A DNA stretch of 64,000 nt, taken from Flavobacteriales bacterium CG_4_9_14_3_um_filter_40_17 (lineage in GTDB: Bacteria; Bacteroidota; Bacteroidia; Flavobacteriales; Flavobacteriaceae). A program made the position numbers and the translations under genes. Below the pieces are notes generated by a model that was not told where the DNA came from, did not search any database, and saw only the letters and a list, made by a program, of their open reading frames with translations. Every line of letters starts with the position of its first letter. Within the stretch, counting starts at the first letter, position 1. Shown here piece after piece: positions 8,277-16,763 of this stretch. The stretch is from the NCBI GenBank assembly GCA_002790195.1, contig PFUR01000058.1:1-64000 (forward strand). The letters are read 5' to 3'.

Positions 8277-9224
8277 ATGAAAAACTTCAGAAAAATCAAT
8301 TTCTTTTTATTTGCAACTATTTCAATATTAATAGTTTCCTGCAAAGAACAACCCAAGATCGAAGAAGTTGCCGCCGACCCCGAAAAACCCCTTTCGAGCA
8401 TTGACAACGAAAAAGTAAAGCACTCAGATGAATTTAAGGCTTATTGGTATGCCGGCGAAGCCGAATTGGCCTCCTACAAGCTCGATCAGGCTCGTTACGG
8501 GGAAATGAGAGACGGGCACGCAGTATTGGTTTTCGTGACTGAAGATTTTTTACCGAAAGAGCAGGTGAAAGCCGATCAATTCAGCAAAGAAAACATTCCG
8601 GTTTTAAAAGTTAATTTTACCAAAAAATTCAACACCGGCATTTATCCGTATTCCATCATCAACAGCATATTTTATCCGGTAAACAACAAAAACCACGCAA
8701 TCAAATTGACTTTTGCTTCTCAGGAATGGTGCGGGCATGTTTACACCCAACTCAACAACCGGGGTGGTTTTAATCTTACTTCACATTCTTATTTTGAAGG
8801 AGAAGCCGATCAGGATTTTTCCTTGTCGCAGAACATCCTCGAAGATGAACTTTGGGCGCAGTTGCGCATCAACCCCAATTCACTTCCGCAAGGAGCCATC
8901 ACTTTGATTCCCGCCTTAGAATTCAGTAGATTGCATCACAAACCTGTTGAGGCACATCAAGCTGTGGCAGAATTGGCCATAAACGGAGATGAATCGGCCT
9001 ACACCATCGCTTATTCCGACATTGAGCGCATCTTGAAAATCAGGTTTCAGACGACTTTCCCACACCAAATTTTGGGTTGGGAAGAAACCGGAAAGAGTGG
9101 TTTTGGAGACAATGCCAAGACCTTAACCACCACAGCTACCCTGATTAAAACAATCAAATCGGCCTATTGGACAAAAAATCACAATGCTGATGCCGGATTG
9201 AGAAAGACTTTAGGCGTGGAATAG
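8277..9224 (+). CDS. Conserved flavobacterial lipoprotein of unknown function
   Basis: A 315-residue protein. I chose ATG 8277 because it yields a lipoprotein signal peptide (MKNFRKINFFLFATISILIVSC, lipobox cysteine at 22); the longer frame from 8142 would run through the end of the methyltransferase gene. The mature part has recurring phrases such as FKAYWYAGEAELASYKLDQARYG and TFASQEWCGHVYTQLN, which I recognise as conserved in Flavobacteriia but cannot tie to a characterised domain. Relatives are sometimes labelled as septum formation inhibitors; nothing here supports that. It probably sits in the periplasm, anchored to a membrane. Confidence 0.75.
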   Translation: MKNFRKINFFLFATISILIVSCKEQPKIEEVAADPEKPLSSIDNEKVKHSDEFKAYWYAGEAELASYKLDQARYGEMRDGHAVLVFVTEDFLPKEQVKADQFSKENIPVLKVNFTKKFNTGIYPYSIINSIFYPVNNKNHAIKLTFASQEWCGHVYTQLNNRGGFNLTSHSYFEGEADQDFSLSQNILEDELWAQLRINPNSLPQGAITLIPALEFSRLHHKPVEAHQAVAELAINGDESAYTIAYSDIERILKIRFQTTFPHQILGWEETGKSGFGDNAKTLTTTATLIKTIKSAYWTKNHNADAGLRKTLGVE

Positions 9225-9323
9225 ATCTTTTGGCAGTTGCTCTGTAAACCAAAACTATCATTTTTACAATAAATCTATACACTTGATTCTTAAATCATAA
9301 ATCTTAATTATAACCCCTCCATT

Positions 9324-10079
9324 TTGCTTACCAAAAGAATCATTCCTTGTCTCGATATCAAAAACGGGCGCACGGTAAAGGGCGTTAATTTTCTCGATTT
9401 GCGCGATGCCGGCGACCCGGTAGAATTGGCGGCAAAATATGCCCAAGAAGGTGCTGATGAACTCGTTTTTCTCGATATTTCCGCAACAGAAGAACGCAGA
9501 AAAACGTTGGCAAATTTGGTACTTCGCGTGGCCGAACAAGTTAACATCCCCTTTACGGTAGGCGGCGGCATTTCATCGGTAGAGGATGTGGACATTTTGT
9601 TGAAATCGGGTGCTGATAAGGTTTCGATCAATTCATCGGCAGTCAAAAACCCATCGTTGATTAACGAGCTGTCTGCCAAGTTCGGAAACCAATGCATTGT
9701 AGTTGCCATCGATGCCAAACAAATAGACGGTCAATGGAAAGTGCATTTGGTAGGTGGAAAAGTCCCCACAGAAATCGATTTGTTTGATTGGGCGAAGGAA
9801 GTTGAGCAACGTGGCGCAGGTGAAATTTTGTTTACTTCCATGGATCATGATGGCACCAAAAACGGTTTTGCCAACGAGGCTTTAGCTAAACTGGCCGAGC
9901 TTGTCAACATTCCTGTGATAGCTTCGGGCGGAGCCGGCAATACGCGGCATTTTATCGACACCTTCAAAATCGGAAAAGCTGATGCAGCCTTGGCAGCCAG
10001 TGTTTTTCACTTCAAAGAAATTGAAATTCACGCTTTGAAATCCGATTTACGGTCGGCGGGGGTTTTGGTGAGAATATAA
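9324..10079 (+). CDS. hisF: Imidazole glycerol phosphate synthase, cyclase subunit
   Basis: A 251-residue TIM-barrel enzyme that, with HisH, makes imidazole glycerol phosphate and AICAR from PRFAR and glutamine-derived ammonia. The start is TTG at 9324, fixed by the canonical N-terminus [21 protein letters not shown]. Catalytic aspartates D11 and D130 (VVAID) are both in place. No other his gene touches it: an antisense gene separates it from hisIE, and the upstream neighbour is an unrelated lipoprotein, so the histidine pathway is dispersed in this genome. Confidence 0.95.
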   Translation: MLTKRIIPCLDIKNGRTVKGVNFLDLRDAGDPVELAAKYAQEGADELVFLDISATEERRKTLANLVLRVAEQVNIPFTVGGGISSVEDVDILLKSGADKVSINSSAVKNPSLINELSAKFGNQCIVVAIDAKQIDGQWKVHLVGGKVPTEIDLFDWAKEVEQRGAGEILFTSMDHDGTKNGFANEALAKLAELVNIPVIASGGAGNTRHFIDTFKIGKADAALAASVFHFKEIEIHALKSDLRSAGVLVRI

Positions 10080-10099
10080 GTTCGATTGAAGATAAAACC

Positions 10100-11704
10100 T
10101 TAGTTTGTTTTCTCGTTTTTACCGTATAATTGATTTTCTAACATCATGATGTCGGCACCGCTCTCTTCCCATTTGTTAACTGATTCTTTCGGAATTTGAC
10201 GAAAAGATAAAGTGAGTGGGGTCAGGAAAATATCTTCATCGCCATCTTGGTCAAAATCACCGGAATCCATTAGCATCCAGCTACCCGAAGTAATTTTACT
10301 AAAAGTATAAGGTTTGAATAAGTATTTTGCAGGATTGGTATTCTCCAAATACACAAATGATTGTTCCGGATAATTTTCAAAATCACTGAAAGAGGCAATC
10401 ACCGCAATATCGATGTCATTGTCCTGGTCAAAATCTTTAGCAATTAGGCGAGTCGCACCATTGATGGGATGAAAATATTTTTGTTCGAAATGGTTTCGAC
10501 TGTCATTTATAAAAACTCGAATGCCATGGTATGGTTTTGGAATCACCGAATAGTCGGCATTGTCACCGCTGGCTATGATGATGTCTTTATACCCATCAAG
10601 ATTGTAATCAACCAATTCAAACCAACTTGAACCATAAACAGGACTAAGCCTAATCACCTGTTCCTGACTAAATCGCATGTCATCTTTTTGGTAAAAAATA
10701 AAAATACTTTCGTTGCCTTGGGCAAACAGGACAACCAAGTCCTTTTTGCCATCATCATTCATGTCCTCAGAGATAATTCTGATGGCTCCAGGAAGATTGA
10801 CCAGTGTTGTCTTGATTAATTGATTGCTTTTTTTGTCCATTTTTAGCATGGATAATTCACCCGTCAAATGGCCGAATTCGCTGATGATATACTCGGTTTC
10901 TCCATCGCCGTCTAAATCTTCTGCCAACAAATCGACTGGGCGGTGAAGCAAATCACCAATCTGAGAAAGGCGACCATCTCTTTCAACTTTGTAGAGCTTC
11001 CCAAGCACTTGTTGGGATGGATTTAGTTTTCCGATTTCCATTAAGTATTGTCTGCCATTGGCTTTTTTGTAGGTGGTAACTGCTGATTTCACCTTTTTTA
11101 AATAGCTGGTTTGATCGTCCTGAAAAGTGTGCTTGATGACATCTCCATTCATGTTGCCAATAATCAAACTATTTTCTTGGGTTTCATATCTAAAATAAGT
11201 AATCAGCATTGATTTATCATTTCTCTTGTGTAGCTTAAAGGGATTTTCAGAAAACTGAGTCAATTCTTGTGTGCTGTTTAAAGTACGGGCGTCAAATTTT
11301 AAACTATCCGGCGCTTCGGTCAGTACATAAGCTGAAATTTTATCCCAAACAGCTTGCTCAATAAGTGGTATCGTAGGATAGACACCTGTTATTCTCACAT
11401 TGGCTTCCATAAATGGAGTATATCCATTCGTACGGATACCTAATCTTGCCCCCATTTCCGGCAATACATTTTTCTCCCAAATATTTTTTGGCAAATCTTG
11501 AATTGAAGGTGTGATGTGGCAAATCGAACAATAAATCGTAAACAACTCGGCTCCGTTTTTATCGGCTACGGTTTCTTTTTGTGGTATGGCTTCTTCGAGT
11601 GGAGCAATTATATTTTTAGGTTTTTCATCGTTTTTGCAACTGATTAATAAACCGGTTATTACTAAAAATAATAAAAAGGGCTGGCTATGCTTTACTGAAA
11701 ACAT
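10100..11704 (-). CDS. Lipoprotein with c-type heme site and FG-GAP/VCBS repeats
   Basis: A 534-residue protein; ATG at 11704 gives a lipoprotein signal with C23 (GLLISC). A heme-binding CSICH at 59-63 sits in an N-terminal cytochrome-c-like region, with a methionine in VLPEMGARLG as a possible axial ligand. The rest (about residues 200-520) has calcium-binding FG-GAP/VCBS-type repeats such as DLDGDGETEYI, DMNDDGKKDLVV, NLDGYKDIII and DFDQDNDIDIAVI, expected to form a beta-propeller. Exported proteins pairing heme with a propeller are known in Bacteroidota; no substrate is known. It lies antisense between hisF and hisIE. Confidence 0.8.
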   Translation of the reverse strand: MFSVKHSQPFLLFLVITGLLISCKNDEKPKNIIAPLEEAIPQKETVADKNGAELFTIYCSICHITPSIQDLPKNIWEKNVLPEMGARLGIRTNGYTPFMEANVRITGVYPTIPLIEQAVWDKISAYVLTEAPDSLKFDARTLNSTQELTQFSENPFKLHKRNDKSMLITYFRYETQENSLIIGNMNGDVIKHTFQDDQTSYLKKVKSAVTTYKKANGRQYLMEIGKLNPSQQVLGKLYKVERDGRLSQIGDLLHRPVDLLAEDLDGDGETEYIISEFGHLTGELSMLKMDKKSNQLIKTTLVNLPGAIRIISEDMNDDGKKDLVVLFAQGNESIFIFYQKDDMRFSQEQVIRLSPVYGSSWFELVDYNLDGYKDIIIASGDNADYSVIPKPYHGIRVFINDSRNHFEQKYFHPINGATRLIAKDFDQDNDIDIAVIASFSDFENYPEQSFVYLENTNPAKYLFKPYTFSKITSGSWMLMDSGDFDQDGDEDIFLTPLTLSFRQIPKESVNKWEESGADIMMLENQLYGKNEKTN

Positions 11705-11735
11705 ATTGAAGGGTTTGTTGAATTTAATATTCCGA

Positions 11736-11743
11736 CAAATGTA
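11736..11743 (-). promoter_or_regulatory. Perfect -7 box TACATTTG for the heme/FG-GAP lipoprotein gene
   Basis: On the minus strand the sequence reads TACATTTG, an exact TAnnTTTG, 32 bases before the ATG at 11704. It lies in the 120-base divergent region shared with hisIE. No TTG sits at the usual -33 distance. Confidence 0.4.
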
Positions 11744-11773
11744 CTTTTTTAAAGCCAAAGAAAAAGTATTCAA

Positions 11774-11781
11774 TATCTTTG
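11774..11781 (+). promoter_or_regulatory. Perfect -7 box TATCTTTG for hisIE
   Basis: TATCTTTG, followed by CCCG, lies 43 bases upstream of the hisIE ATG at 11825. It faces the opposite way from the box at 11736-11743, so the two divergent genes have separate promoters about 30 bases apart. Confidence 0.45.
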
Positions 11782-11824
11782 CCCGATAAATAAGTTTAAA
11801 AAATCCACTGATCCTATTTTATTC

Positions 11825-12427
11825 ATGACTATTGATTTCTCAAAATCCCCCGATTATATGGTTCCTGCCATCGTACAAGATGCGCATACCAAAACTGTTT
11901 TGATGTTGGGTTATATGAACGAAGCAGCCTATCAAAAAACGATTGAAACCCAAAAAGTCACCTTTTTTAGCCGGAGCAAACAACGACTTTGGACAAAAGG
12001 AGAAGAGAGTGGTAATTTCCTTCAGTTGTGCTCAATCAAAACAGACTGTGACCAAGACACTTTGCTCGTTCAAGCGATTCCGATGGGACCGGTCTGTCAC
12101 ACGGGTACAGACACCTGTTGGTCGGAAGAGAACGTTTCCCATTTCGGTTTTCTGTCAGAATTAGAAGCCATCATCAAACAAAGAAAAGAAAATGCAACTT
12201 CCGACAAGAGCTATGTAGCTTCACTTTTTGAAAAAGGCATCAACAAAATAGCCCAAAAAGTAGGTGAAGAGGCTGTCGAAACTGTCATTGAAGCCAAAGA
12301 CAACAACGATGATTTGTTTCTCAACGAAAGTGCTGACCTCCTTTTTCATTACTTGATTTTGCTTCATGCAAAAGGCTATGGCTTGAAAGACATCGAGAAA
12401 GTACTGGTAGAAAGGCATCAAAAATAA
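11825..12427 (+). CDS. hisIE: Bifunctional phosphoribosyl-AMP cyclohydrolase / phosphoribosyl-ATP pyrophosphatase
   Basis: A 200-residue fusion enzyme for steps 2 and 3 of histidine synthesis. The HisI half (about 1-110) has the SRSKQRLWTKGEESGN block and the metal-binding DCDQDTLLVQ. The HisE half (about 115-200) has the helical motif KVGEEAVETVIEAKDN of the MazG-like pyrophosphohydrolases. The length is normal for HisIE. It has its own likely promoter and stands apart from hisF, with which it is usually contiguous in Bacteroidota. Confidence 0.95.
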   Translation: MTIDFSKSPDYMVPAIVQDAHTKTVLMLGYMNEAAYQKTIETQKVTFFSRSKQRLWTKGEESGNFLQLCSIKTDCDQDTLLVQAIPMGPVCHTGTDTCWSEENVSHFGFLSELEAIIKQRKENATSDKSYVASLFEKGINKIAQKVGEEAVETVIEAKDNNDDLFLNESADLLFHYLILLHAKGYGLKDIEKVLVERHQK

Positions 12428-12608
12428 TTCACATACAATTGTTTGCCATTTAATTTAATGTTCAGATTAGCTATAAGCCAAAACTACAAACCTCCTTTTA
12501 ATTAATATTTTCTACCGCTAATATCAAGATAGAAAAAGAAATATTATCTTCCTTCAAAATTGTAATTATCCAACTCCTTCAAAAAAAGTAAACTTTTAAA
12601 AAATTGTT

Positions 12609-12641
12609 ATGGTTGTAAAAACATTACACATAACTAATTGA
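12609..12641 (+). CDS. Candidate leader peptide rich in branched-chain residues
   Basis: The 10-residue frame MVVKTLHITN ends at TGA 12639-12641. Four of its ten residues are Val, Val, Leu and Ile, the products of the operon downstream. Its stop codon lies in the first arm of the stem-loop 12638-12671, the geometry expected of a ribosome-mediated attenuator. So short a frame can occur by chance, and no upstream -7 box with a proper -33 element was found. Confidence 0.25.
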   Translation: MVVKTLHITN

Positions 12642-12671
12642 ATTTCAATGCTTAGAAAGCATAAAATTCAA
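12638..12671 (+). promoter_or_regulatory. Long stem-loop in the ilv leader
   Basis: Outer arms TTGAATTT (12638-12645) and AAATTCAA (12664-12671) and inner arms ATGCTT (12648-12653) and AAGCAT (12657-12662) form a 14-bp stem with a small internal bulge and a 3-base loop. No T-run follows directly, so it is not an intrinsic terminator on its own. It may be the first hairpin of an attenuator. Confidence 0.45.
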
Positions 12672-12743
12672 CTTGGATATTGTAGAACAAACCTATATTT
12701 TTAACATCAAACCTGCGAATTACGTAATCTTGCATACGATTTT

Positions 12744-12763
12744 AAAAAGTACTTCTACTTTTT
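12744..12763 (+). promoter_or_regulatory. AT-rich hairpin with T-rich 3' arm just before ilvD
   Basis: AAAAAGTA (12744-12751) pairs with TACTTTTT (12756-12763) around a CTTC loop. The T-rich arm makes it weakly terminator-like. It ends 33 bases before the ilvD ATG, where it could affect transcription or translation start. Confidence 0.35.
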
Positions 12764-12796
12764 GGAGTAAAAACAGATAAAATTCTCAATAAAAAG

Positions 12797-14473
12797 ATGA
12801 TTTTAAACAAATATAGTAAAACCGTTACACAAGACGAAACACAACCTGCTGCTCAGGCCATGTTGCATGCCATCGGCCTGACCGATGATGATTTACAGAA
12901 ACCTATGATAGGCATCGCCAGCACCGGGTATGAGGGAAATCCTTGCAACATGCATTTGAATGATTTGGCCAAAGAAATAAAAACCGGCATCCAACACGCC
13001 GATATGATTGGTCTCATCTTCAACACCATTGGTGTTAGTGACGGCATTTCGATGGGAACACCCGGCATGCGGTTTTCCCTACCTTCAAGAGACATTATCG
13101 CCGACTCAATAGAAACCGTCGTTCAGGCGATGAGTTACGATGGTTTGGTAACCATAGTCGGGTGCGATAAAAATATGCCCGGCGCACTGATGGCCATGTT
13201 GCGGCTCAACCGGCCTTCCGTTTTGGTTTACGGCGGCACCATTGCCCCGGGTTGCCACAATGGAAAAAAATTAGATGTTGTTTCTGCCTTTGAAGCTTGG
13301 GGAGAAAAAGTTGCCGGAACCATTACCGAAAGAGAATTTAAAAATGTCATACACAAAGCTTGTCCAGGCCCAGGTGCCTGCGGTGGTATGTACACTGCCA
13401 ACACCATGGCTTCTGCTATCGAGGCGATGGGAATGACTCTGCCCTACAATGCATCCAATCCGGCAGTAGGCGGATACAAAGAACAAGAATGCCACAGTGT
13501 AGGTCATGCACTCAAAAACCTGATTAAAAAAGACCTCAAACCTTTAGACATCCTCACCAAAAAATCATTGGAAAATGCATTTAGATTGGTGACTGTTTTG
13601 GGTGGTTCTACCAATGCAGTTTTGCATTTTATGGCCATCGCAAAAGCCGCCGGCATTCCCTTTTCATTGGCAGATTTTCAGGCTATATCGGACACCACAC
13701 CTTTTTTGGCAGATCTTAAACCCAGTGGCAAATACTTGATGGAAGATTTGCACGAATTGGGCGGAATTCCGGTAGTTATGAAATATATGTTGAAGAACGG
13801 AATGCTTCACGGCGATTGTATGACCGTCACCGGAAAAACTTTGACAGAAAACATGGAAACGGTTCCCGATTTGCGTTTTGATCAAGAAATTATCCATCCT
13901 ATAGAAAATCCCATCAAAGAAACTGGGCACATCCGCATTCTTTTTGGCAACCTTGCCTTAGAAGGTGCCGTGGCAAAAATAACCGGTAAAGAAGGCTTGA
14001 TTTTTAAAGGCCCAGCGAAAGTTTTTAATAGTGAGTCCGATACAAACGAAGGAATACGAAAAGGTTTAGTAAAAAAAGGAGATGTCGTAGTCATTCGATA
14101 TGAAGGCCCAAAAGGAGGACCGGGTATGCCCGAAATGCTTAAACCAACCGCTGCTATCATAGGCGCAGGCTTGGGCAAAGATGTCGCCTTGATAACCGAT
14201 GGCAGATTCTCAGGAGGCACACACGGTTTTGTGGTTGGCCACATCACTCCCGAAGCACAAGATGGCGGTTTAATAGCACTTTTACAAGATGGTGACCCGA
14301 TTGTCATCAACGCAGAAAACAATACCATACATGCGGAAATAGACCCAAAAGAAATTGAATACCGAAGAAAAAAATGGAAACAACCCCCGTTGAAATTCGA
14401 CAAAGGTATCTTGTACAAATATGCCAAAACCGTTTCAACCGCCTCAGAAGGTTGTGTAACTGACACATTTTAA
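12797..14473 (+). CDS. ilvD: Dihydroxy-acid dehydratase
   Basis: A 558-residue iron-sulfur enzyme that dehydrates 2,3-dihydroxy-isovalerate and -methylvalerate to the 2-oxo acids, the third common step of valine and isoleucine synthesis. The three conserved cluster cysteines are C50 (GNPCNMH), C123 (GCDKNMPG) and C195 ([13 protein letters not shown]). The C-terminal [16 protein letters not shown] block is also intact. It heads the operon; ilvB begins 5 bases after its stop. Confidence 0.96.
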   Translation: MILNKYSKTVTQDETQPAAQAMLHAIGLTDDDLQKPMIGIASTGYEGNPCNMHLNDLAKEIKTGIQHADMIGLIFNTIGVSDGISMGTPGMRFSLPSRDIIADSIETVVQAMSYDGLVTIVGCDKNMPGALMAMLRLNRPSVLVYGGTIAPGCHNGKKLDVVSAFEAWGEKVAGTITEREFKNVIHKACPGPGACGGMYTANTMASAIEAMGMTLPYNASNPAVGGYKEQECHSVGHALKNLIKKDLKPLDILTKKSLENAFRLVTVLGGSTNAVLHFMAIAKAAGIPFSLADFQAISDTTPFLADLKPSGKYLMEDLHELGGIPVVMKYMLKNGMLHGDCMTVTGKTLTENMETVPDLRFDQEIIHPIENPIKETGHIRILFGNLALEGAVAKITGKEGLIFKGPAKVFNSESDTNEGIRKGLVKKGDVVVIRYEGPKGGPGMPEMLKPTAAIIGAGLGKDVALITDGRFSGGTHGFVVGHITPEAQDGGLIALLQDGDPIVINAENNTIHAEIDPKEIEYRRKKWKQPPLKFDKGILYKYAKTVSTASEGCVTDTF

Positions 14474-14478
14474 CTACC

Positions 14479-16212
14479 ATGGAAAAGACCCTTATCAAAG
14501 AAAAACCTACCCCTATCGAAACCACCCCACAAATATCAGGTTCTGAAGCCATCATGCGTTGCCTGATAGAAGAAAACGCCAAATTGATATACGGCTATCC
14601 GGGTGGAGCCATCATGCCGATTTACGATGAGTTATACAAATTTCAAAACCAGATTCAACATGTCTTGACACGCCACGAACAAGGAGCCATTCATGCCGCC
14701 CAAGGTTTTTCCCGTGTGACCAACGAAGTAGGTATCGTGTTTGCAACTTCCGGTCCCGGCGCAACCAATTTGGTAACCGGTATTGCCGATGCGCAGATCG
14801 ACTCCACCCCGCTTGTCTGTGTAACAGGGCAGGTTCCATCGCACTTATTAGGTTCGGATGCTTTTCAAGAAACTGACATCATCAGTATTTCTACGCCGGT
14901 GACCAAATGGAACTATCAAATCACCAAAGCCTCAGAAATACCTGAGATATTCGCCAAAGCCTTTTACATTGCGCGTTCCGGCAGACCCGGCCCTGTGTTG
15001 ATTGATGTTACCAAAGATGCGCAATTTGGTTTGCTCGATTTCGAATACAAAAAATGCCACGCCGTAAGGAGTTACAAACCGGTTTCAAAACCCATTGCGC
15101 ATCAATTGGAAAATGCGGCTGCCTTAATTAACCAATCCCAAAAGCCTTTGGTTGTCTTTGGGCAAGGTGTTATACTCGGAAACGCGGAAGAAGAACTTAC
15201 AGCATTGATTGAAAAAACGGGTATTCCATCCGCATGGACTATTTTGGGCCTTTCGGCTTTGCCAACCAATCATCCACTCAACGTCGGGATGGTCGGTATG
15301 CACGGGAATTACAGCCCCAATATGCTCACCAATCAATGCGATGCCCTGATTGCCATCGGTATGCGTTTTGACGACCGCGTGACCGGTAGCTTGAACACTT
15401 ATGCCAAACAAGCAAAAATCATCCACTTCGAGATAGATCCCGCCGAAGTCAACAAGAATGTAGCTGTTGACGTTGCTGTCATGGGAAACGTGAAACATAC
15501 CCTCAAAGAAATATTGCCACTTTTAAACGCCAATCAACATACAGATTGGCTACAAGAATTCAAAAAATTGGATCAAATCGAGTTTGAAAAAGTCATCAAA
15601 AACGATTTGAAACCCATCGGAGAAGGATTGAGCATGGGCGAAGTGATTTACCAAATCAATCAAGAAACAGATGGTGATGCAGTCATTGTAACCGATGTGG
15701 GACAACACCAAATGATTGCTTGCCGGTATGCTAAATTCTCCAAAAGCCGCAGCAATGTGACTTCAGGTGGGTTGGGCACCATGGGTTTTGCACTTCCAGC
15801 TGCACTTGGGGCAAAAATGGGTGTTCCGAACCGCGAAGTTATCGCTATCATTGGTGACGGTGGTTTTCAAATGACTATTCAGGAATTGGGGACTATTTTT
15901 CAAACCCAAGCAGCCGTCAAAATTGTGGTACTCAACAATAATTTTCTAGGAATGGTACGCCAATGGCAACAACTCTTTTTTGACAAGCGGTATTCTTCAA
16001 CCGAATTAGTCAACCCGGATTTTGTAACCATTGCAAAAGGCTATTATATCCCTGCAAAAAAAGTCACTCAACGAAGTGAACTTGCAGCTGCTGTCCGCGA
16101 AATGTTGACCACTAAAGGCCCTTATTTCCTCGAAGTTGTAGTCGAAAAAGAGGACAACGTTTTCCCGATGATACCTTCCGGCGCATCTGTCTCTGATATT
16201 CGTTTAAGCTGA
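14479..16212 (+). CDS. ilvB: Acetolactate synthase, large (catalytic) subunit
   Basis: A 577-residue thiamin-diphosphate enzyme that condenses pyruvate with pyruvate or 2-oxobutyrate. The catalytic glutamate is E67 in TRHEQGAIHAAQG. The ThDP/Mg motif GDGGF...NNNF begins near residue 459. The FAD-binding central domain is complete, as expected for the anabolic AHAS type rather than the catabolic FAD-free type. The regulatory subunit ilvN follows after 10 bases, which also points to the biosynthetic enzyme. Confidence 0.95.
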   Translation: MEKTLIKEKPTPIETTPQISGSEAIMRCLIEENAKLIYGYPGGAIMPIYDELYKFQNQIQHVLTRHEQGAIHAAQGFSRVTNEVGIVFATSGPGATNLVTGIADAQIDSTPLVCVTGQVPSHLLGSDAFQETDIISISTPVTKWNYQITKASEIPEIFAKAFYIARSGRPGPVLIDVTKDAQFGLLDFEYKKCHAVRSYKPVSKPIAHQLENAAALINQSQKPLVVFGQGVILGNAEEELTALIEKTGIPSAWTILGLSALPTNHPLNVGMVGMHGNYSPNMLTNQCDALIAIGMRFDDRVTGSLNTYAKQAKIIHFEIDPAEVNKNVAVDVAVMGNVKHTLKEILPLLNANQHTDWLQEFKKLDQIEFEKVIKNDLKPIGEGLSMGEVIYQINQETDGDAVIVTDVGQHQMIACRYAKFSKSRSNVTSGGLGTMGFALPAALGAKMGVPNREVIAIIGDGGFQMTIQELGTIFQTQAAVKIVVLNNNFLGMVRQWQQLFFDKRYSSTELVNPDFVTIAKGYYIPAKKVTQRSELAAAVREMLTTKGPYFLEVVVEKEDNVFPMIPSGASVSDIRLS

Positions 16213-16222
16213 TTTATATCCC

Positions 16223-16735
16223 ATGCAAATACAACCTTTCACCGTTTCTATCTATACAGAAAACAACCTTGGCTTACTCAACCGGGTAACTTCTATTTTT
16301 CTGAAAAGACACATCAATATAGAAAGCCTGACCGTTTCCGAATCTGAAATTCCGCATGTCCACCGTTTCACCATCGTTGTGAAAACAAACACAGCGCAGA
16401 TACAGAAAATAGTCTTGCAACTAGAAAAACAAGTAGAAGTCATTCGCGCTTATTACCACACGATTGAAGAAACTGTTTTTCAAGAAATCGCCTTATACAA
16501 AATTTCATCAGAAAGCCTGTACAAAGGTGAATTACAAAAGGTTATCAGGAAAAACTACGCAAGAATTGTGGAAATAGAGCCCGAATTTTTGGTAGTCGAG
16601 AAAAGCGGTACTTATCAAGAAACAAAAAAGTTATACGAAGAATTAACCCCTTTCGGATTGATGCAGTTTGTCCGTTCGGGCCGGATTGCAGTCACACGCC
16701 CTAAAATGCTCATTTCAGAAATCTTAAAACAATAA
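16223..16735 (+). CDS. ilvN: Acetolactate synthase, small regulatory subunit
   Basis: A 170-residue protein with an N-terminal ACT domain (VSIYTENNLGLLNRVTSIFLKRHINIESLTV, about residues 8-38) followed by the C-terminal ALS_ss_C domain. It activates the IlvB catalytic subunit and usually gives feedback control by valine. The ACT glycine/asparagine loop (NNLGLLNRV) is conserved, so feedback binding is plausible. ilvC begins 28 bases downstream. Confidence 0.92.
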   Translation: MQIQPFTVSIYTENNLGLLNRVTSIFLKRHINIESLTVSESEIPHVHRFTIVVKTNTAQIQKIVLQLEKQVEVIRAYYHTIEETVFQEIALYKISSESLYKGELQKVIRKNYARIVEIEPEFLVVEKSGTYQETKKLYEELTPFGLMQFVRSGRIAVTRPKMLISEILKQ

Positions 16736-16763
16736 ACATTAATTATCTCAAATTCATATTATT

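Larger units (their letters stand above)
12428..12796 (+). promoter_or_regulatory. 369-base structured leader upstream of the ilv operon
   Basis: There is no sizeable gene here. It holds a possible 10-codon leader ORF (12609-12641), a long stem-loop starting at its stop codon (12638-12671), a smaller hairpin (AAAAGT/ACTTTT, 12584-12597), and an AT-rich hairpin with a T-rich 3' arm (12744-12763) 33 bases before ilvD. A possible promoter is TTG at 12673-12675, 18 bases, then TATATTTTT at 12694-12702, but a transcript from there would exclude the leader ORF. Whether it works by attenuation is inference. Confidence 0.4.

Noticed and set aside
13882-14466. 194-codon minus-strand frame inside ilvD
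   Set aside because: It is fully antisense to a well-conserved gene, has low-complexity composition and no recognisable domain.
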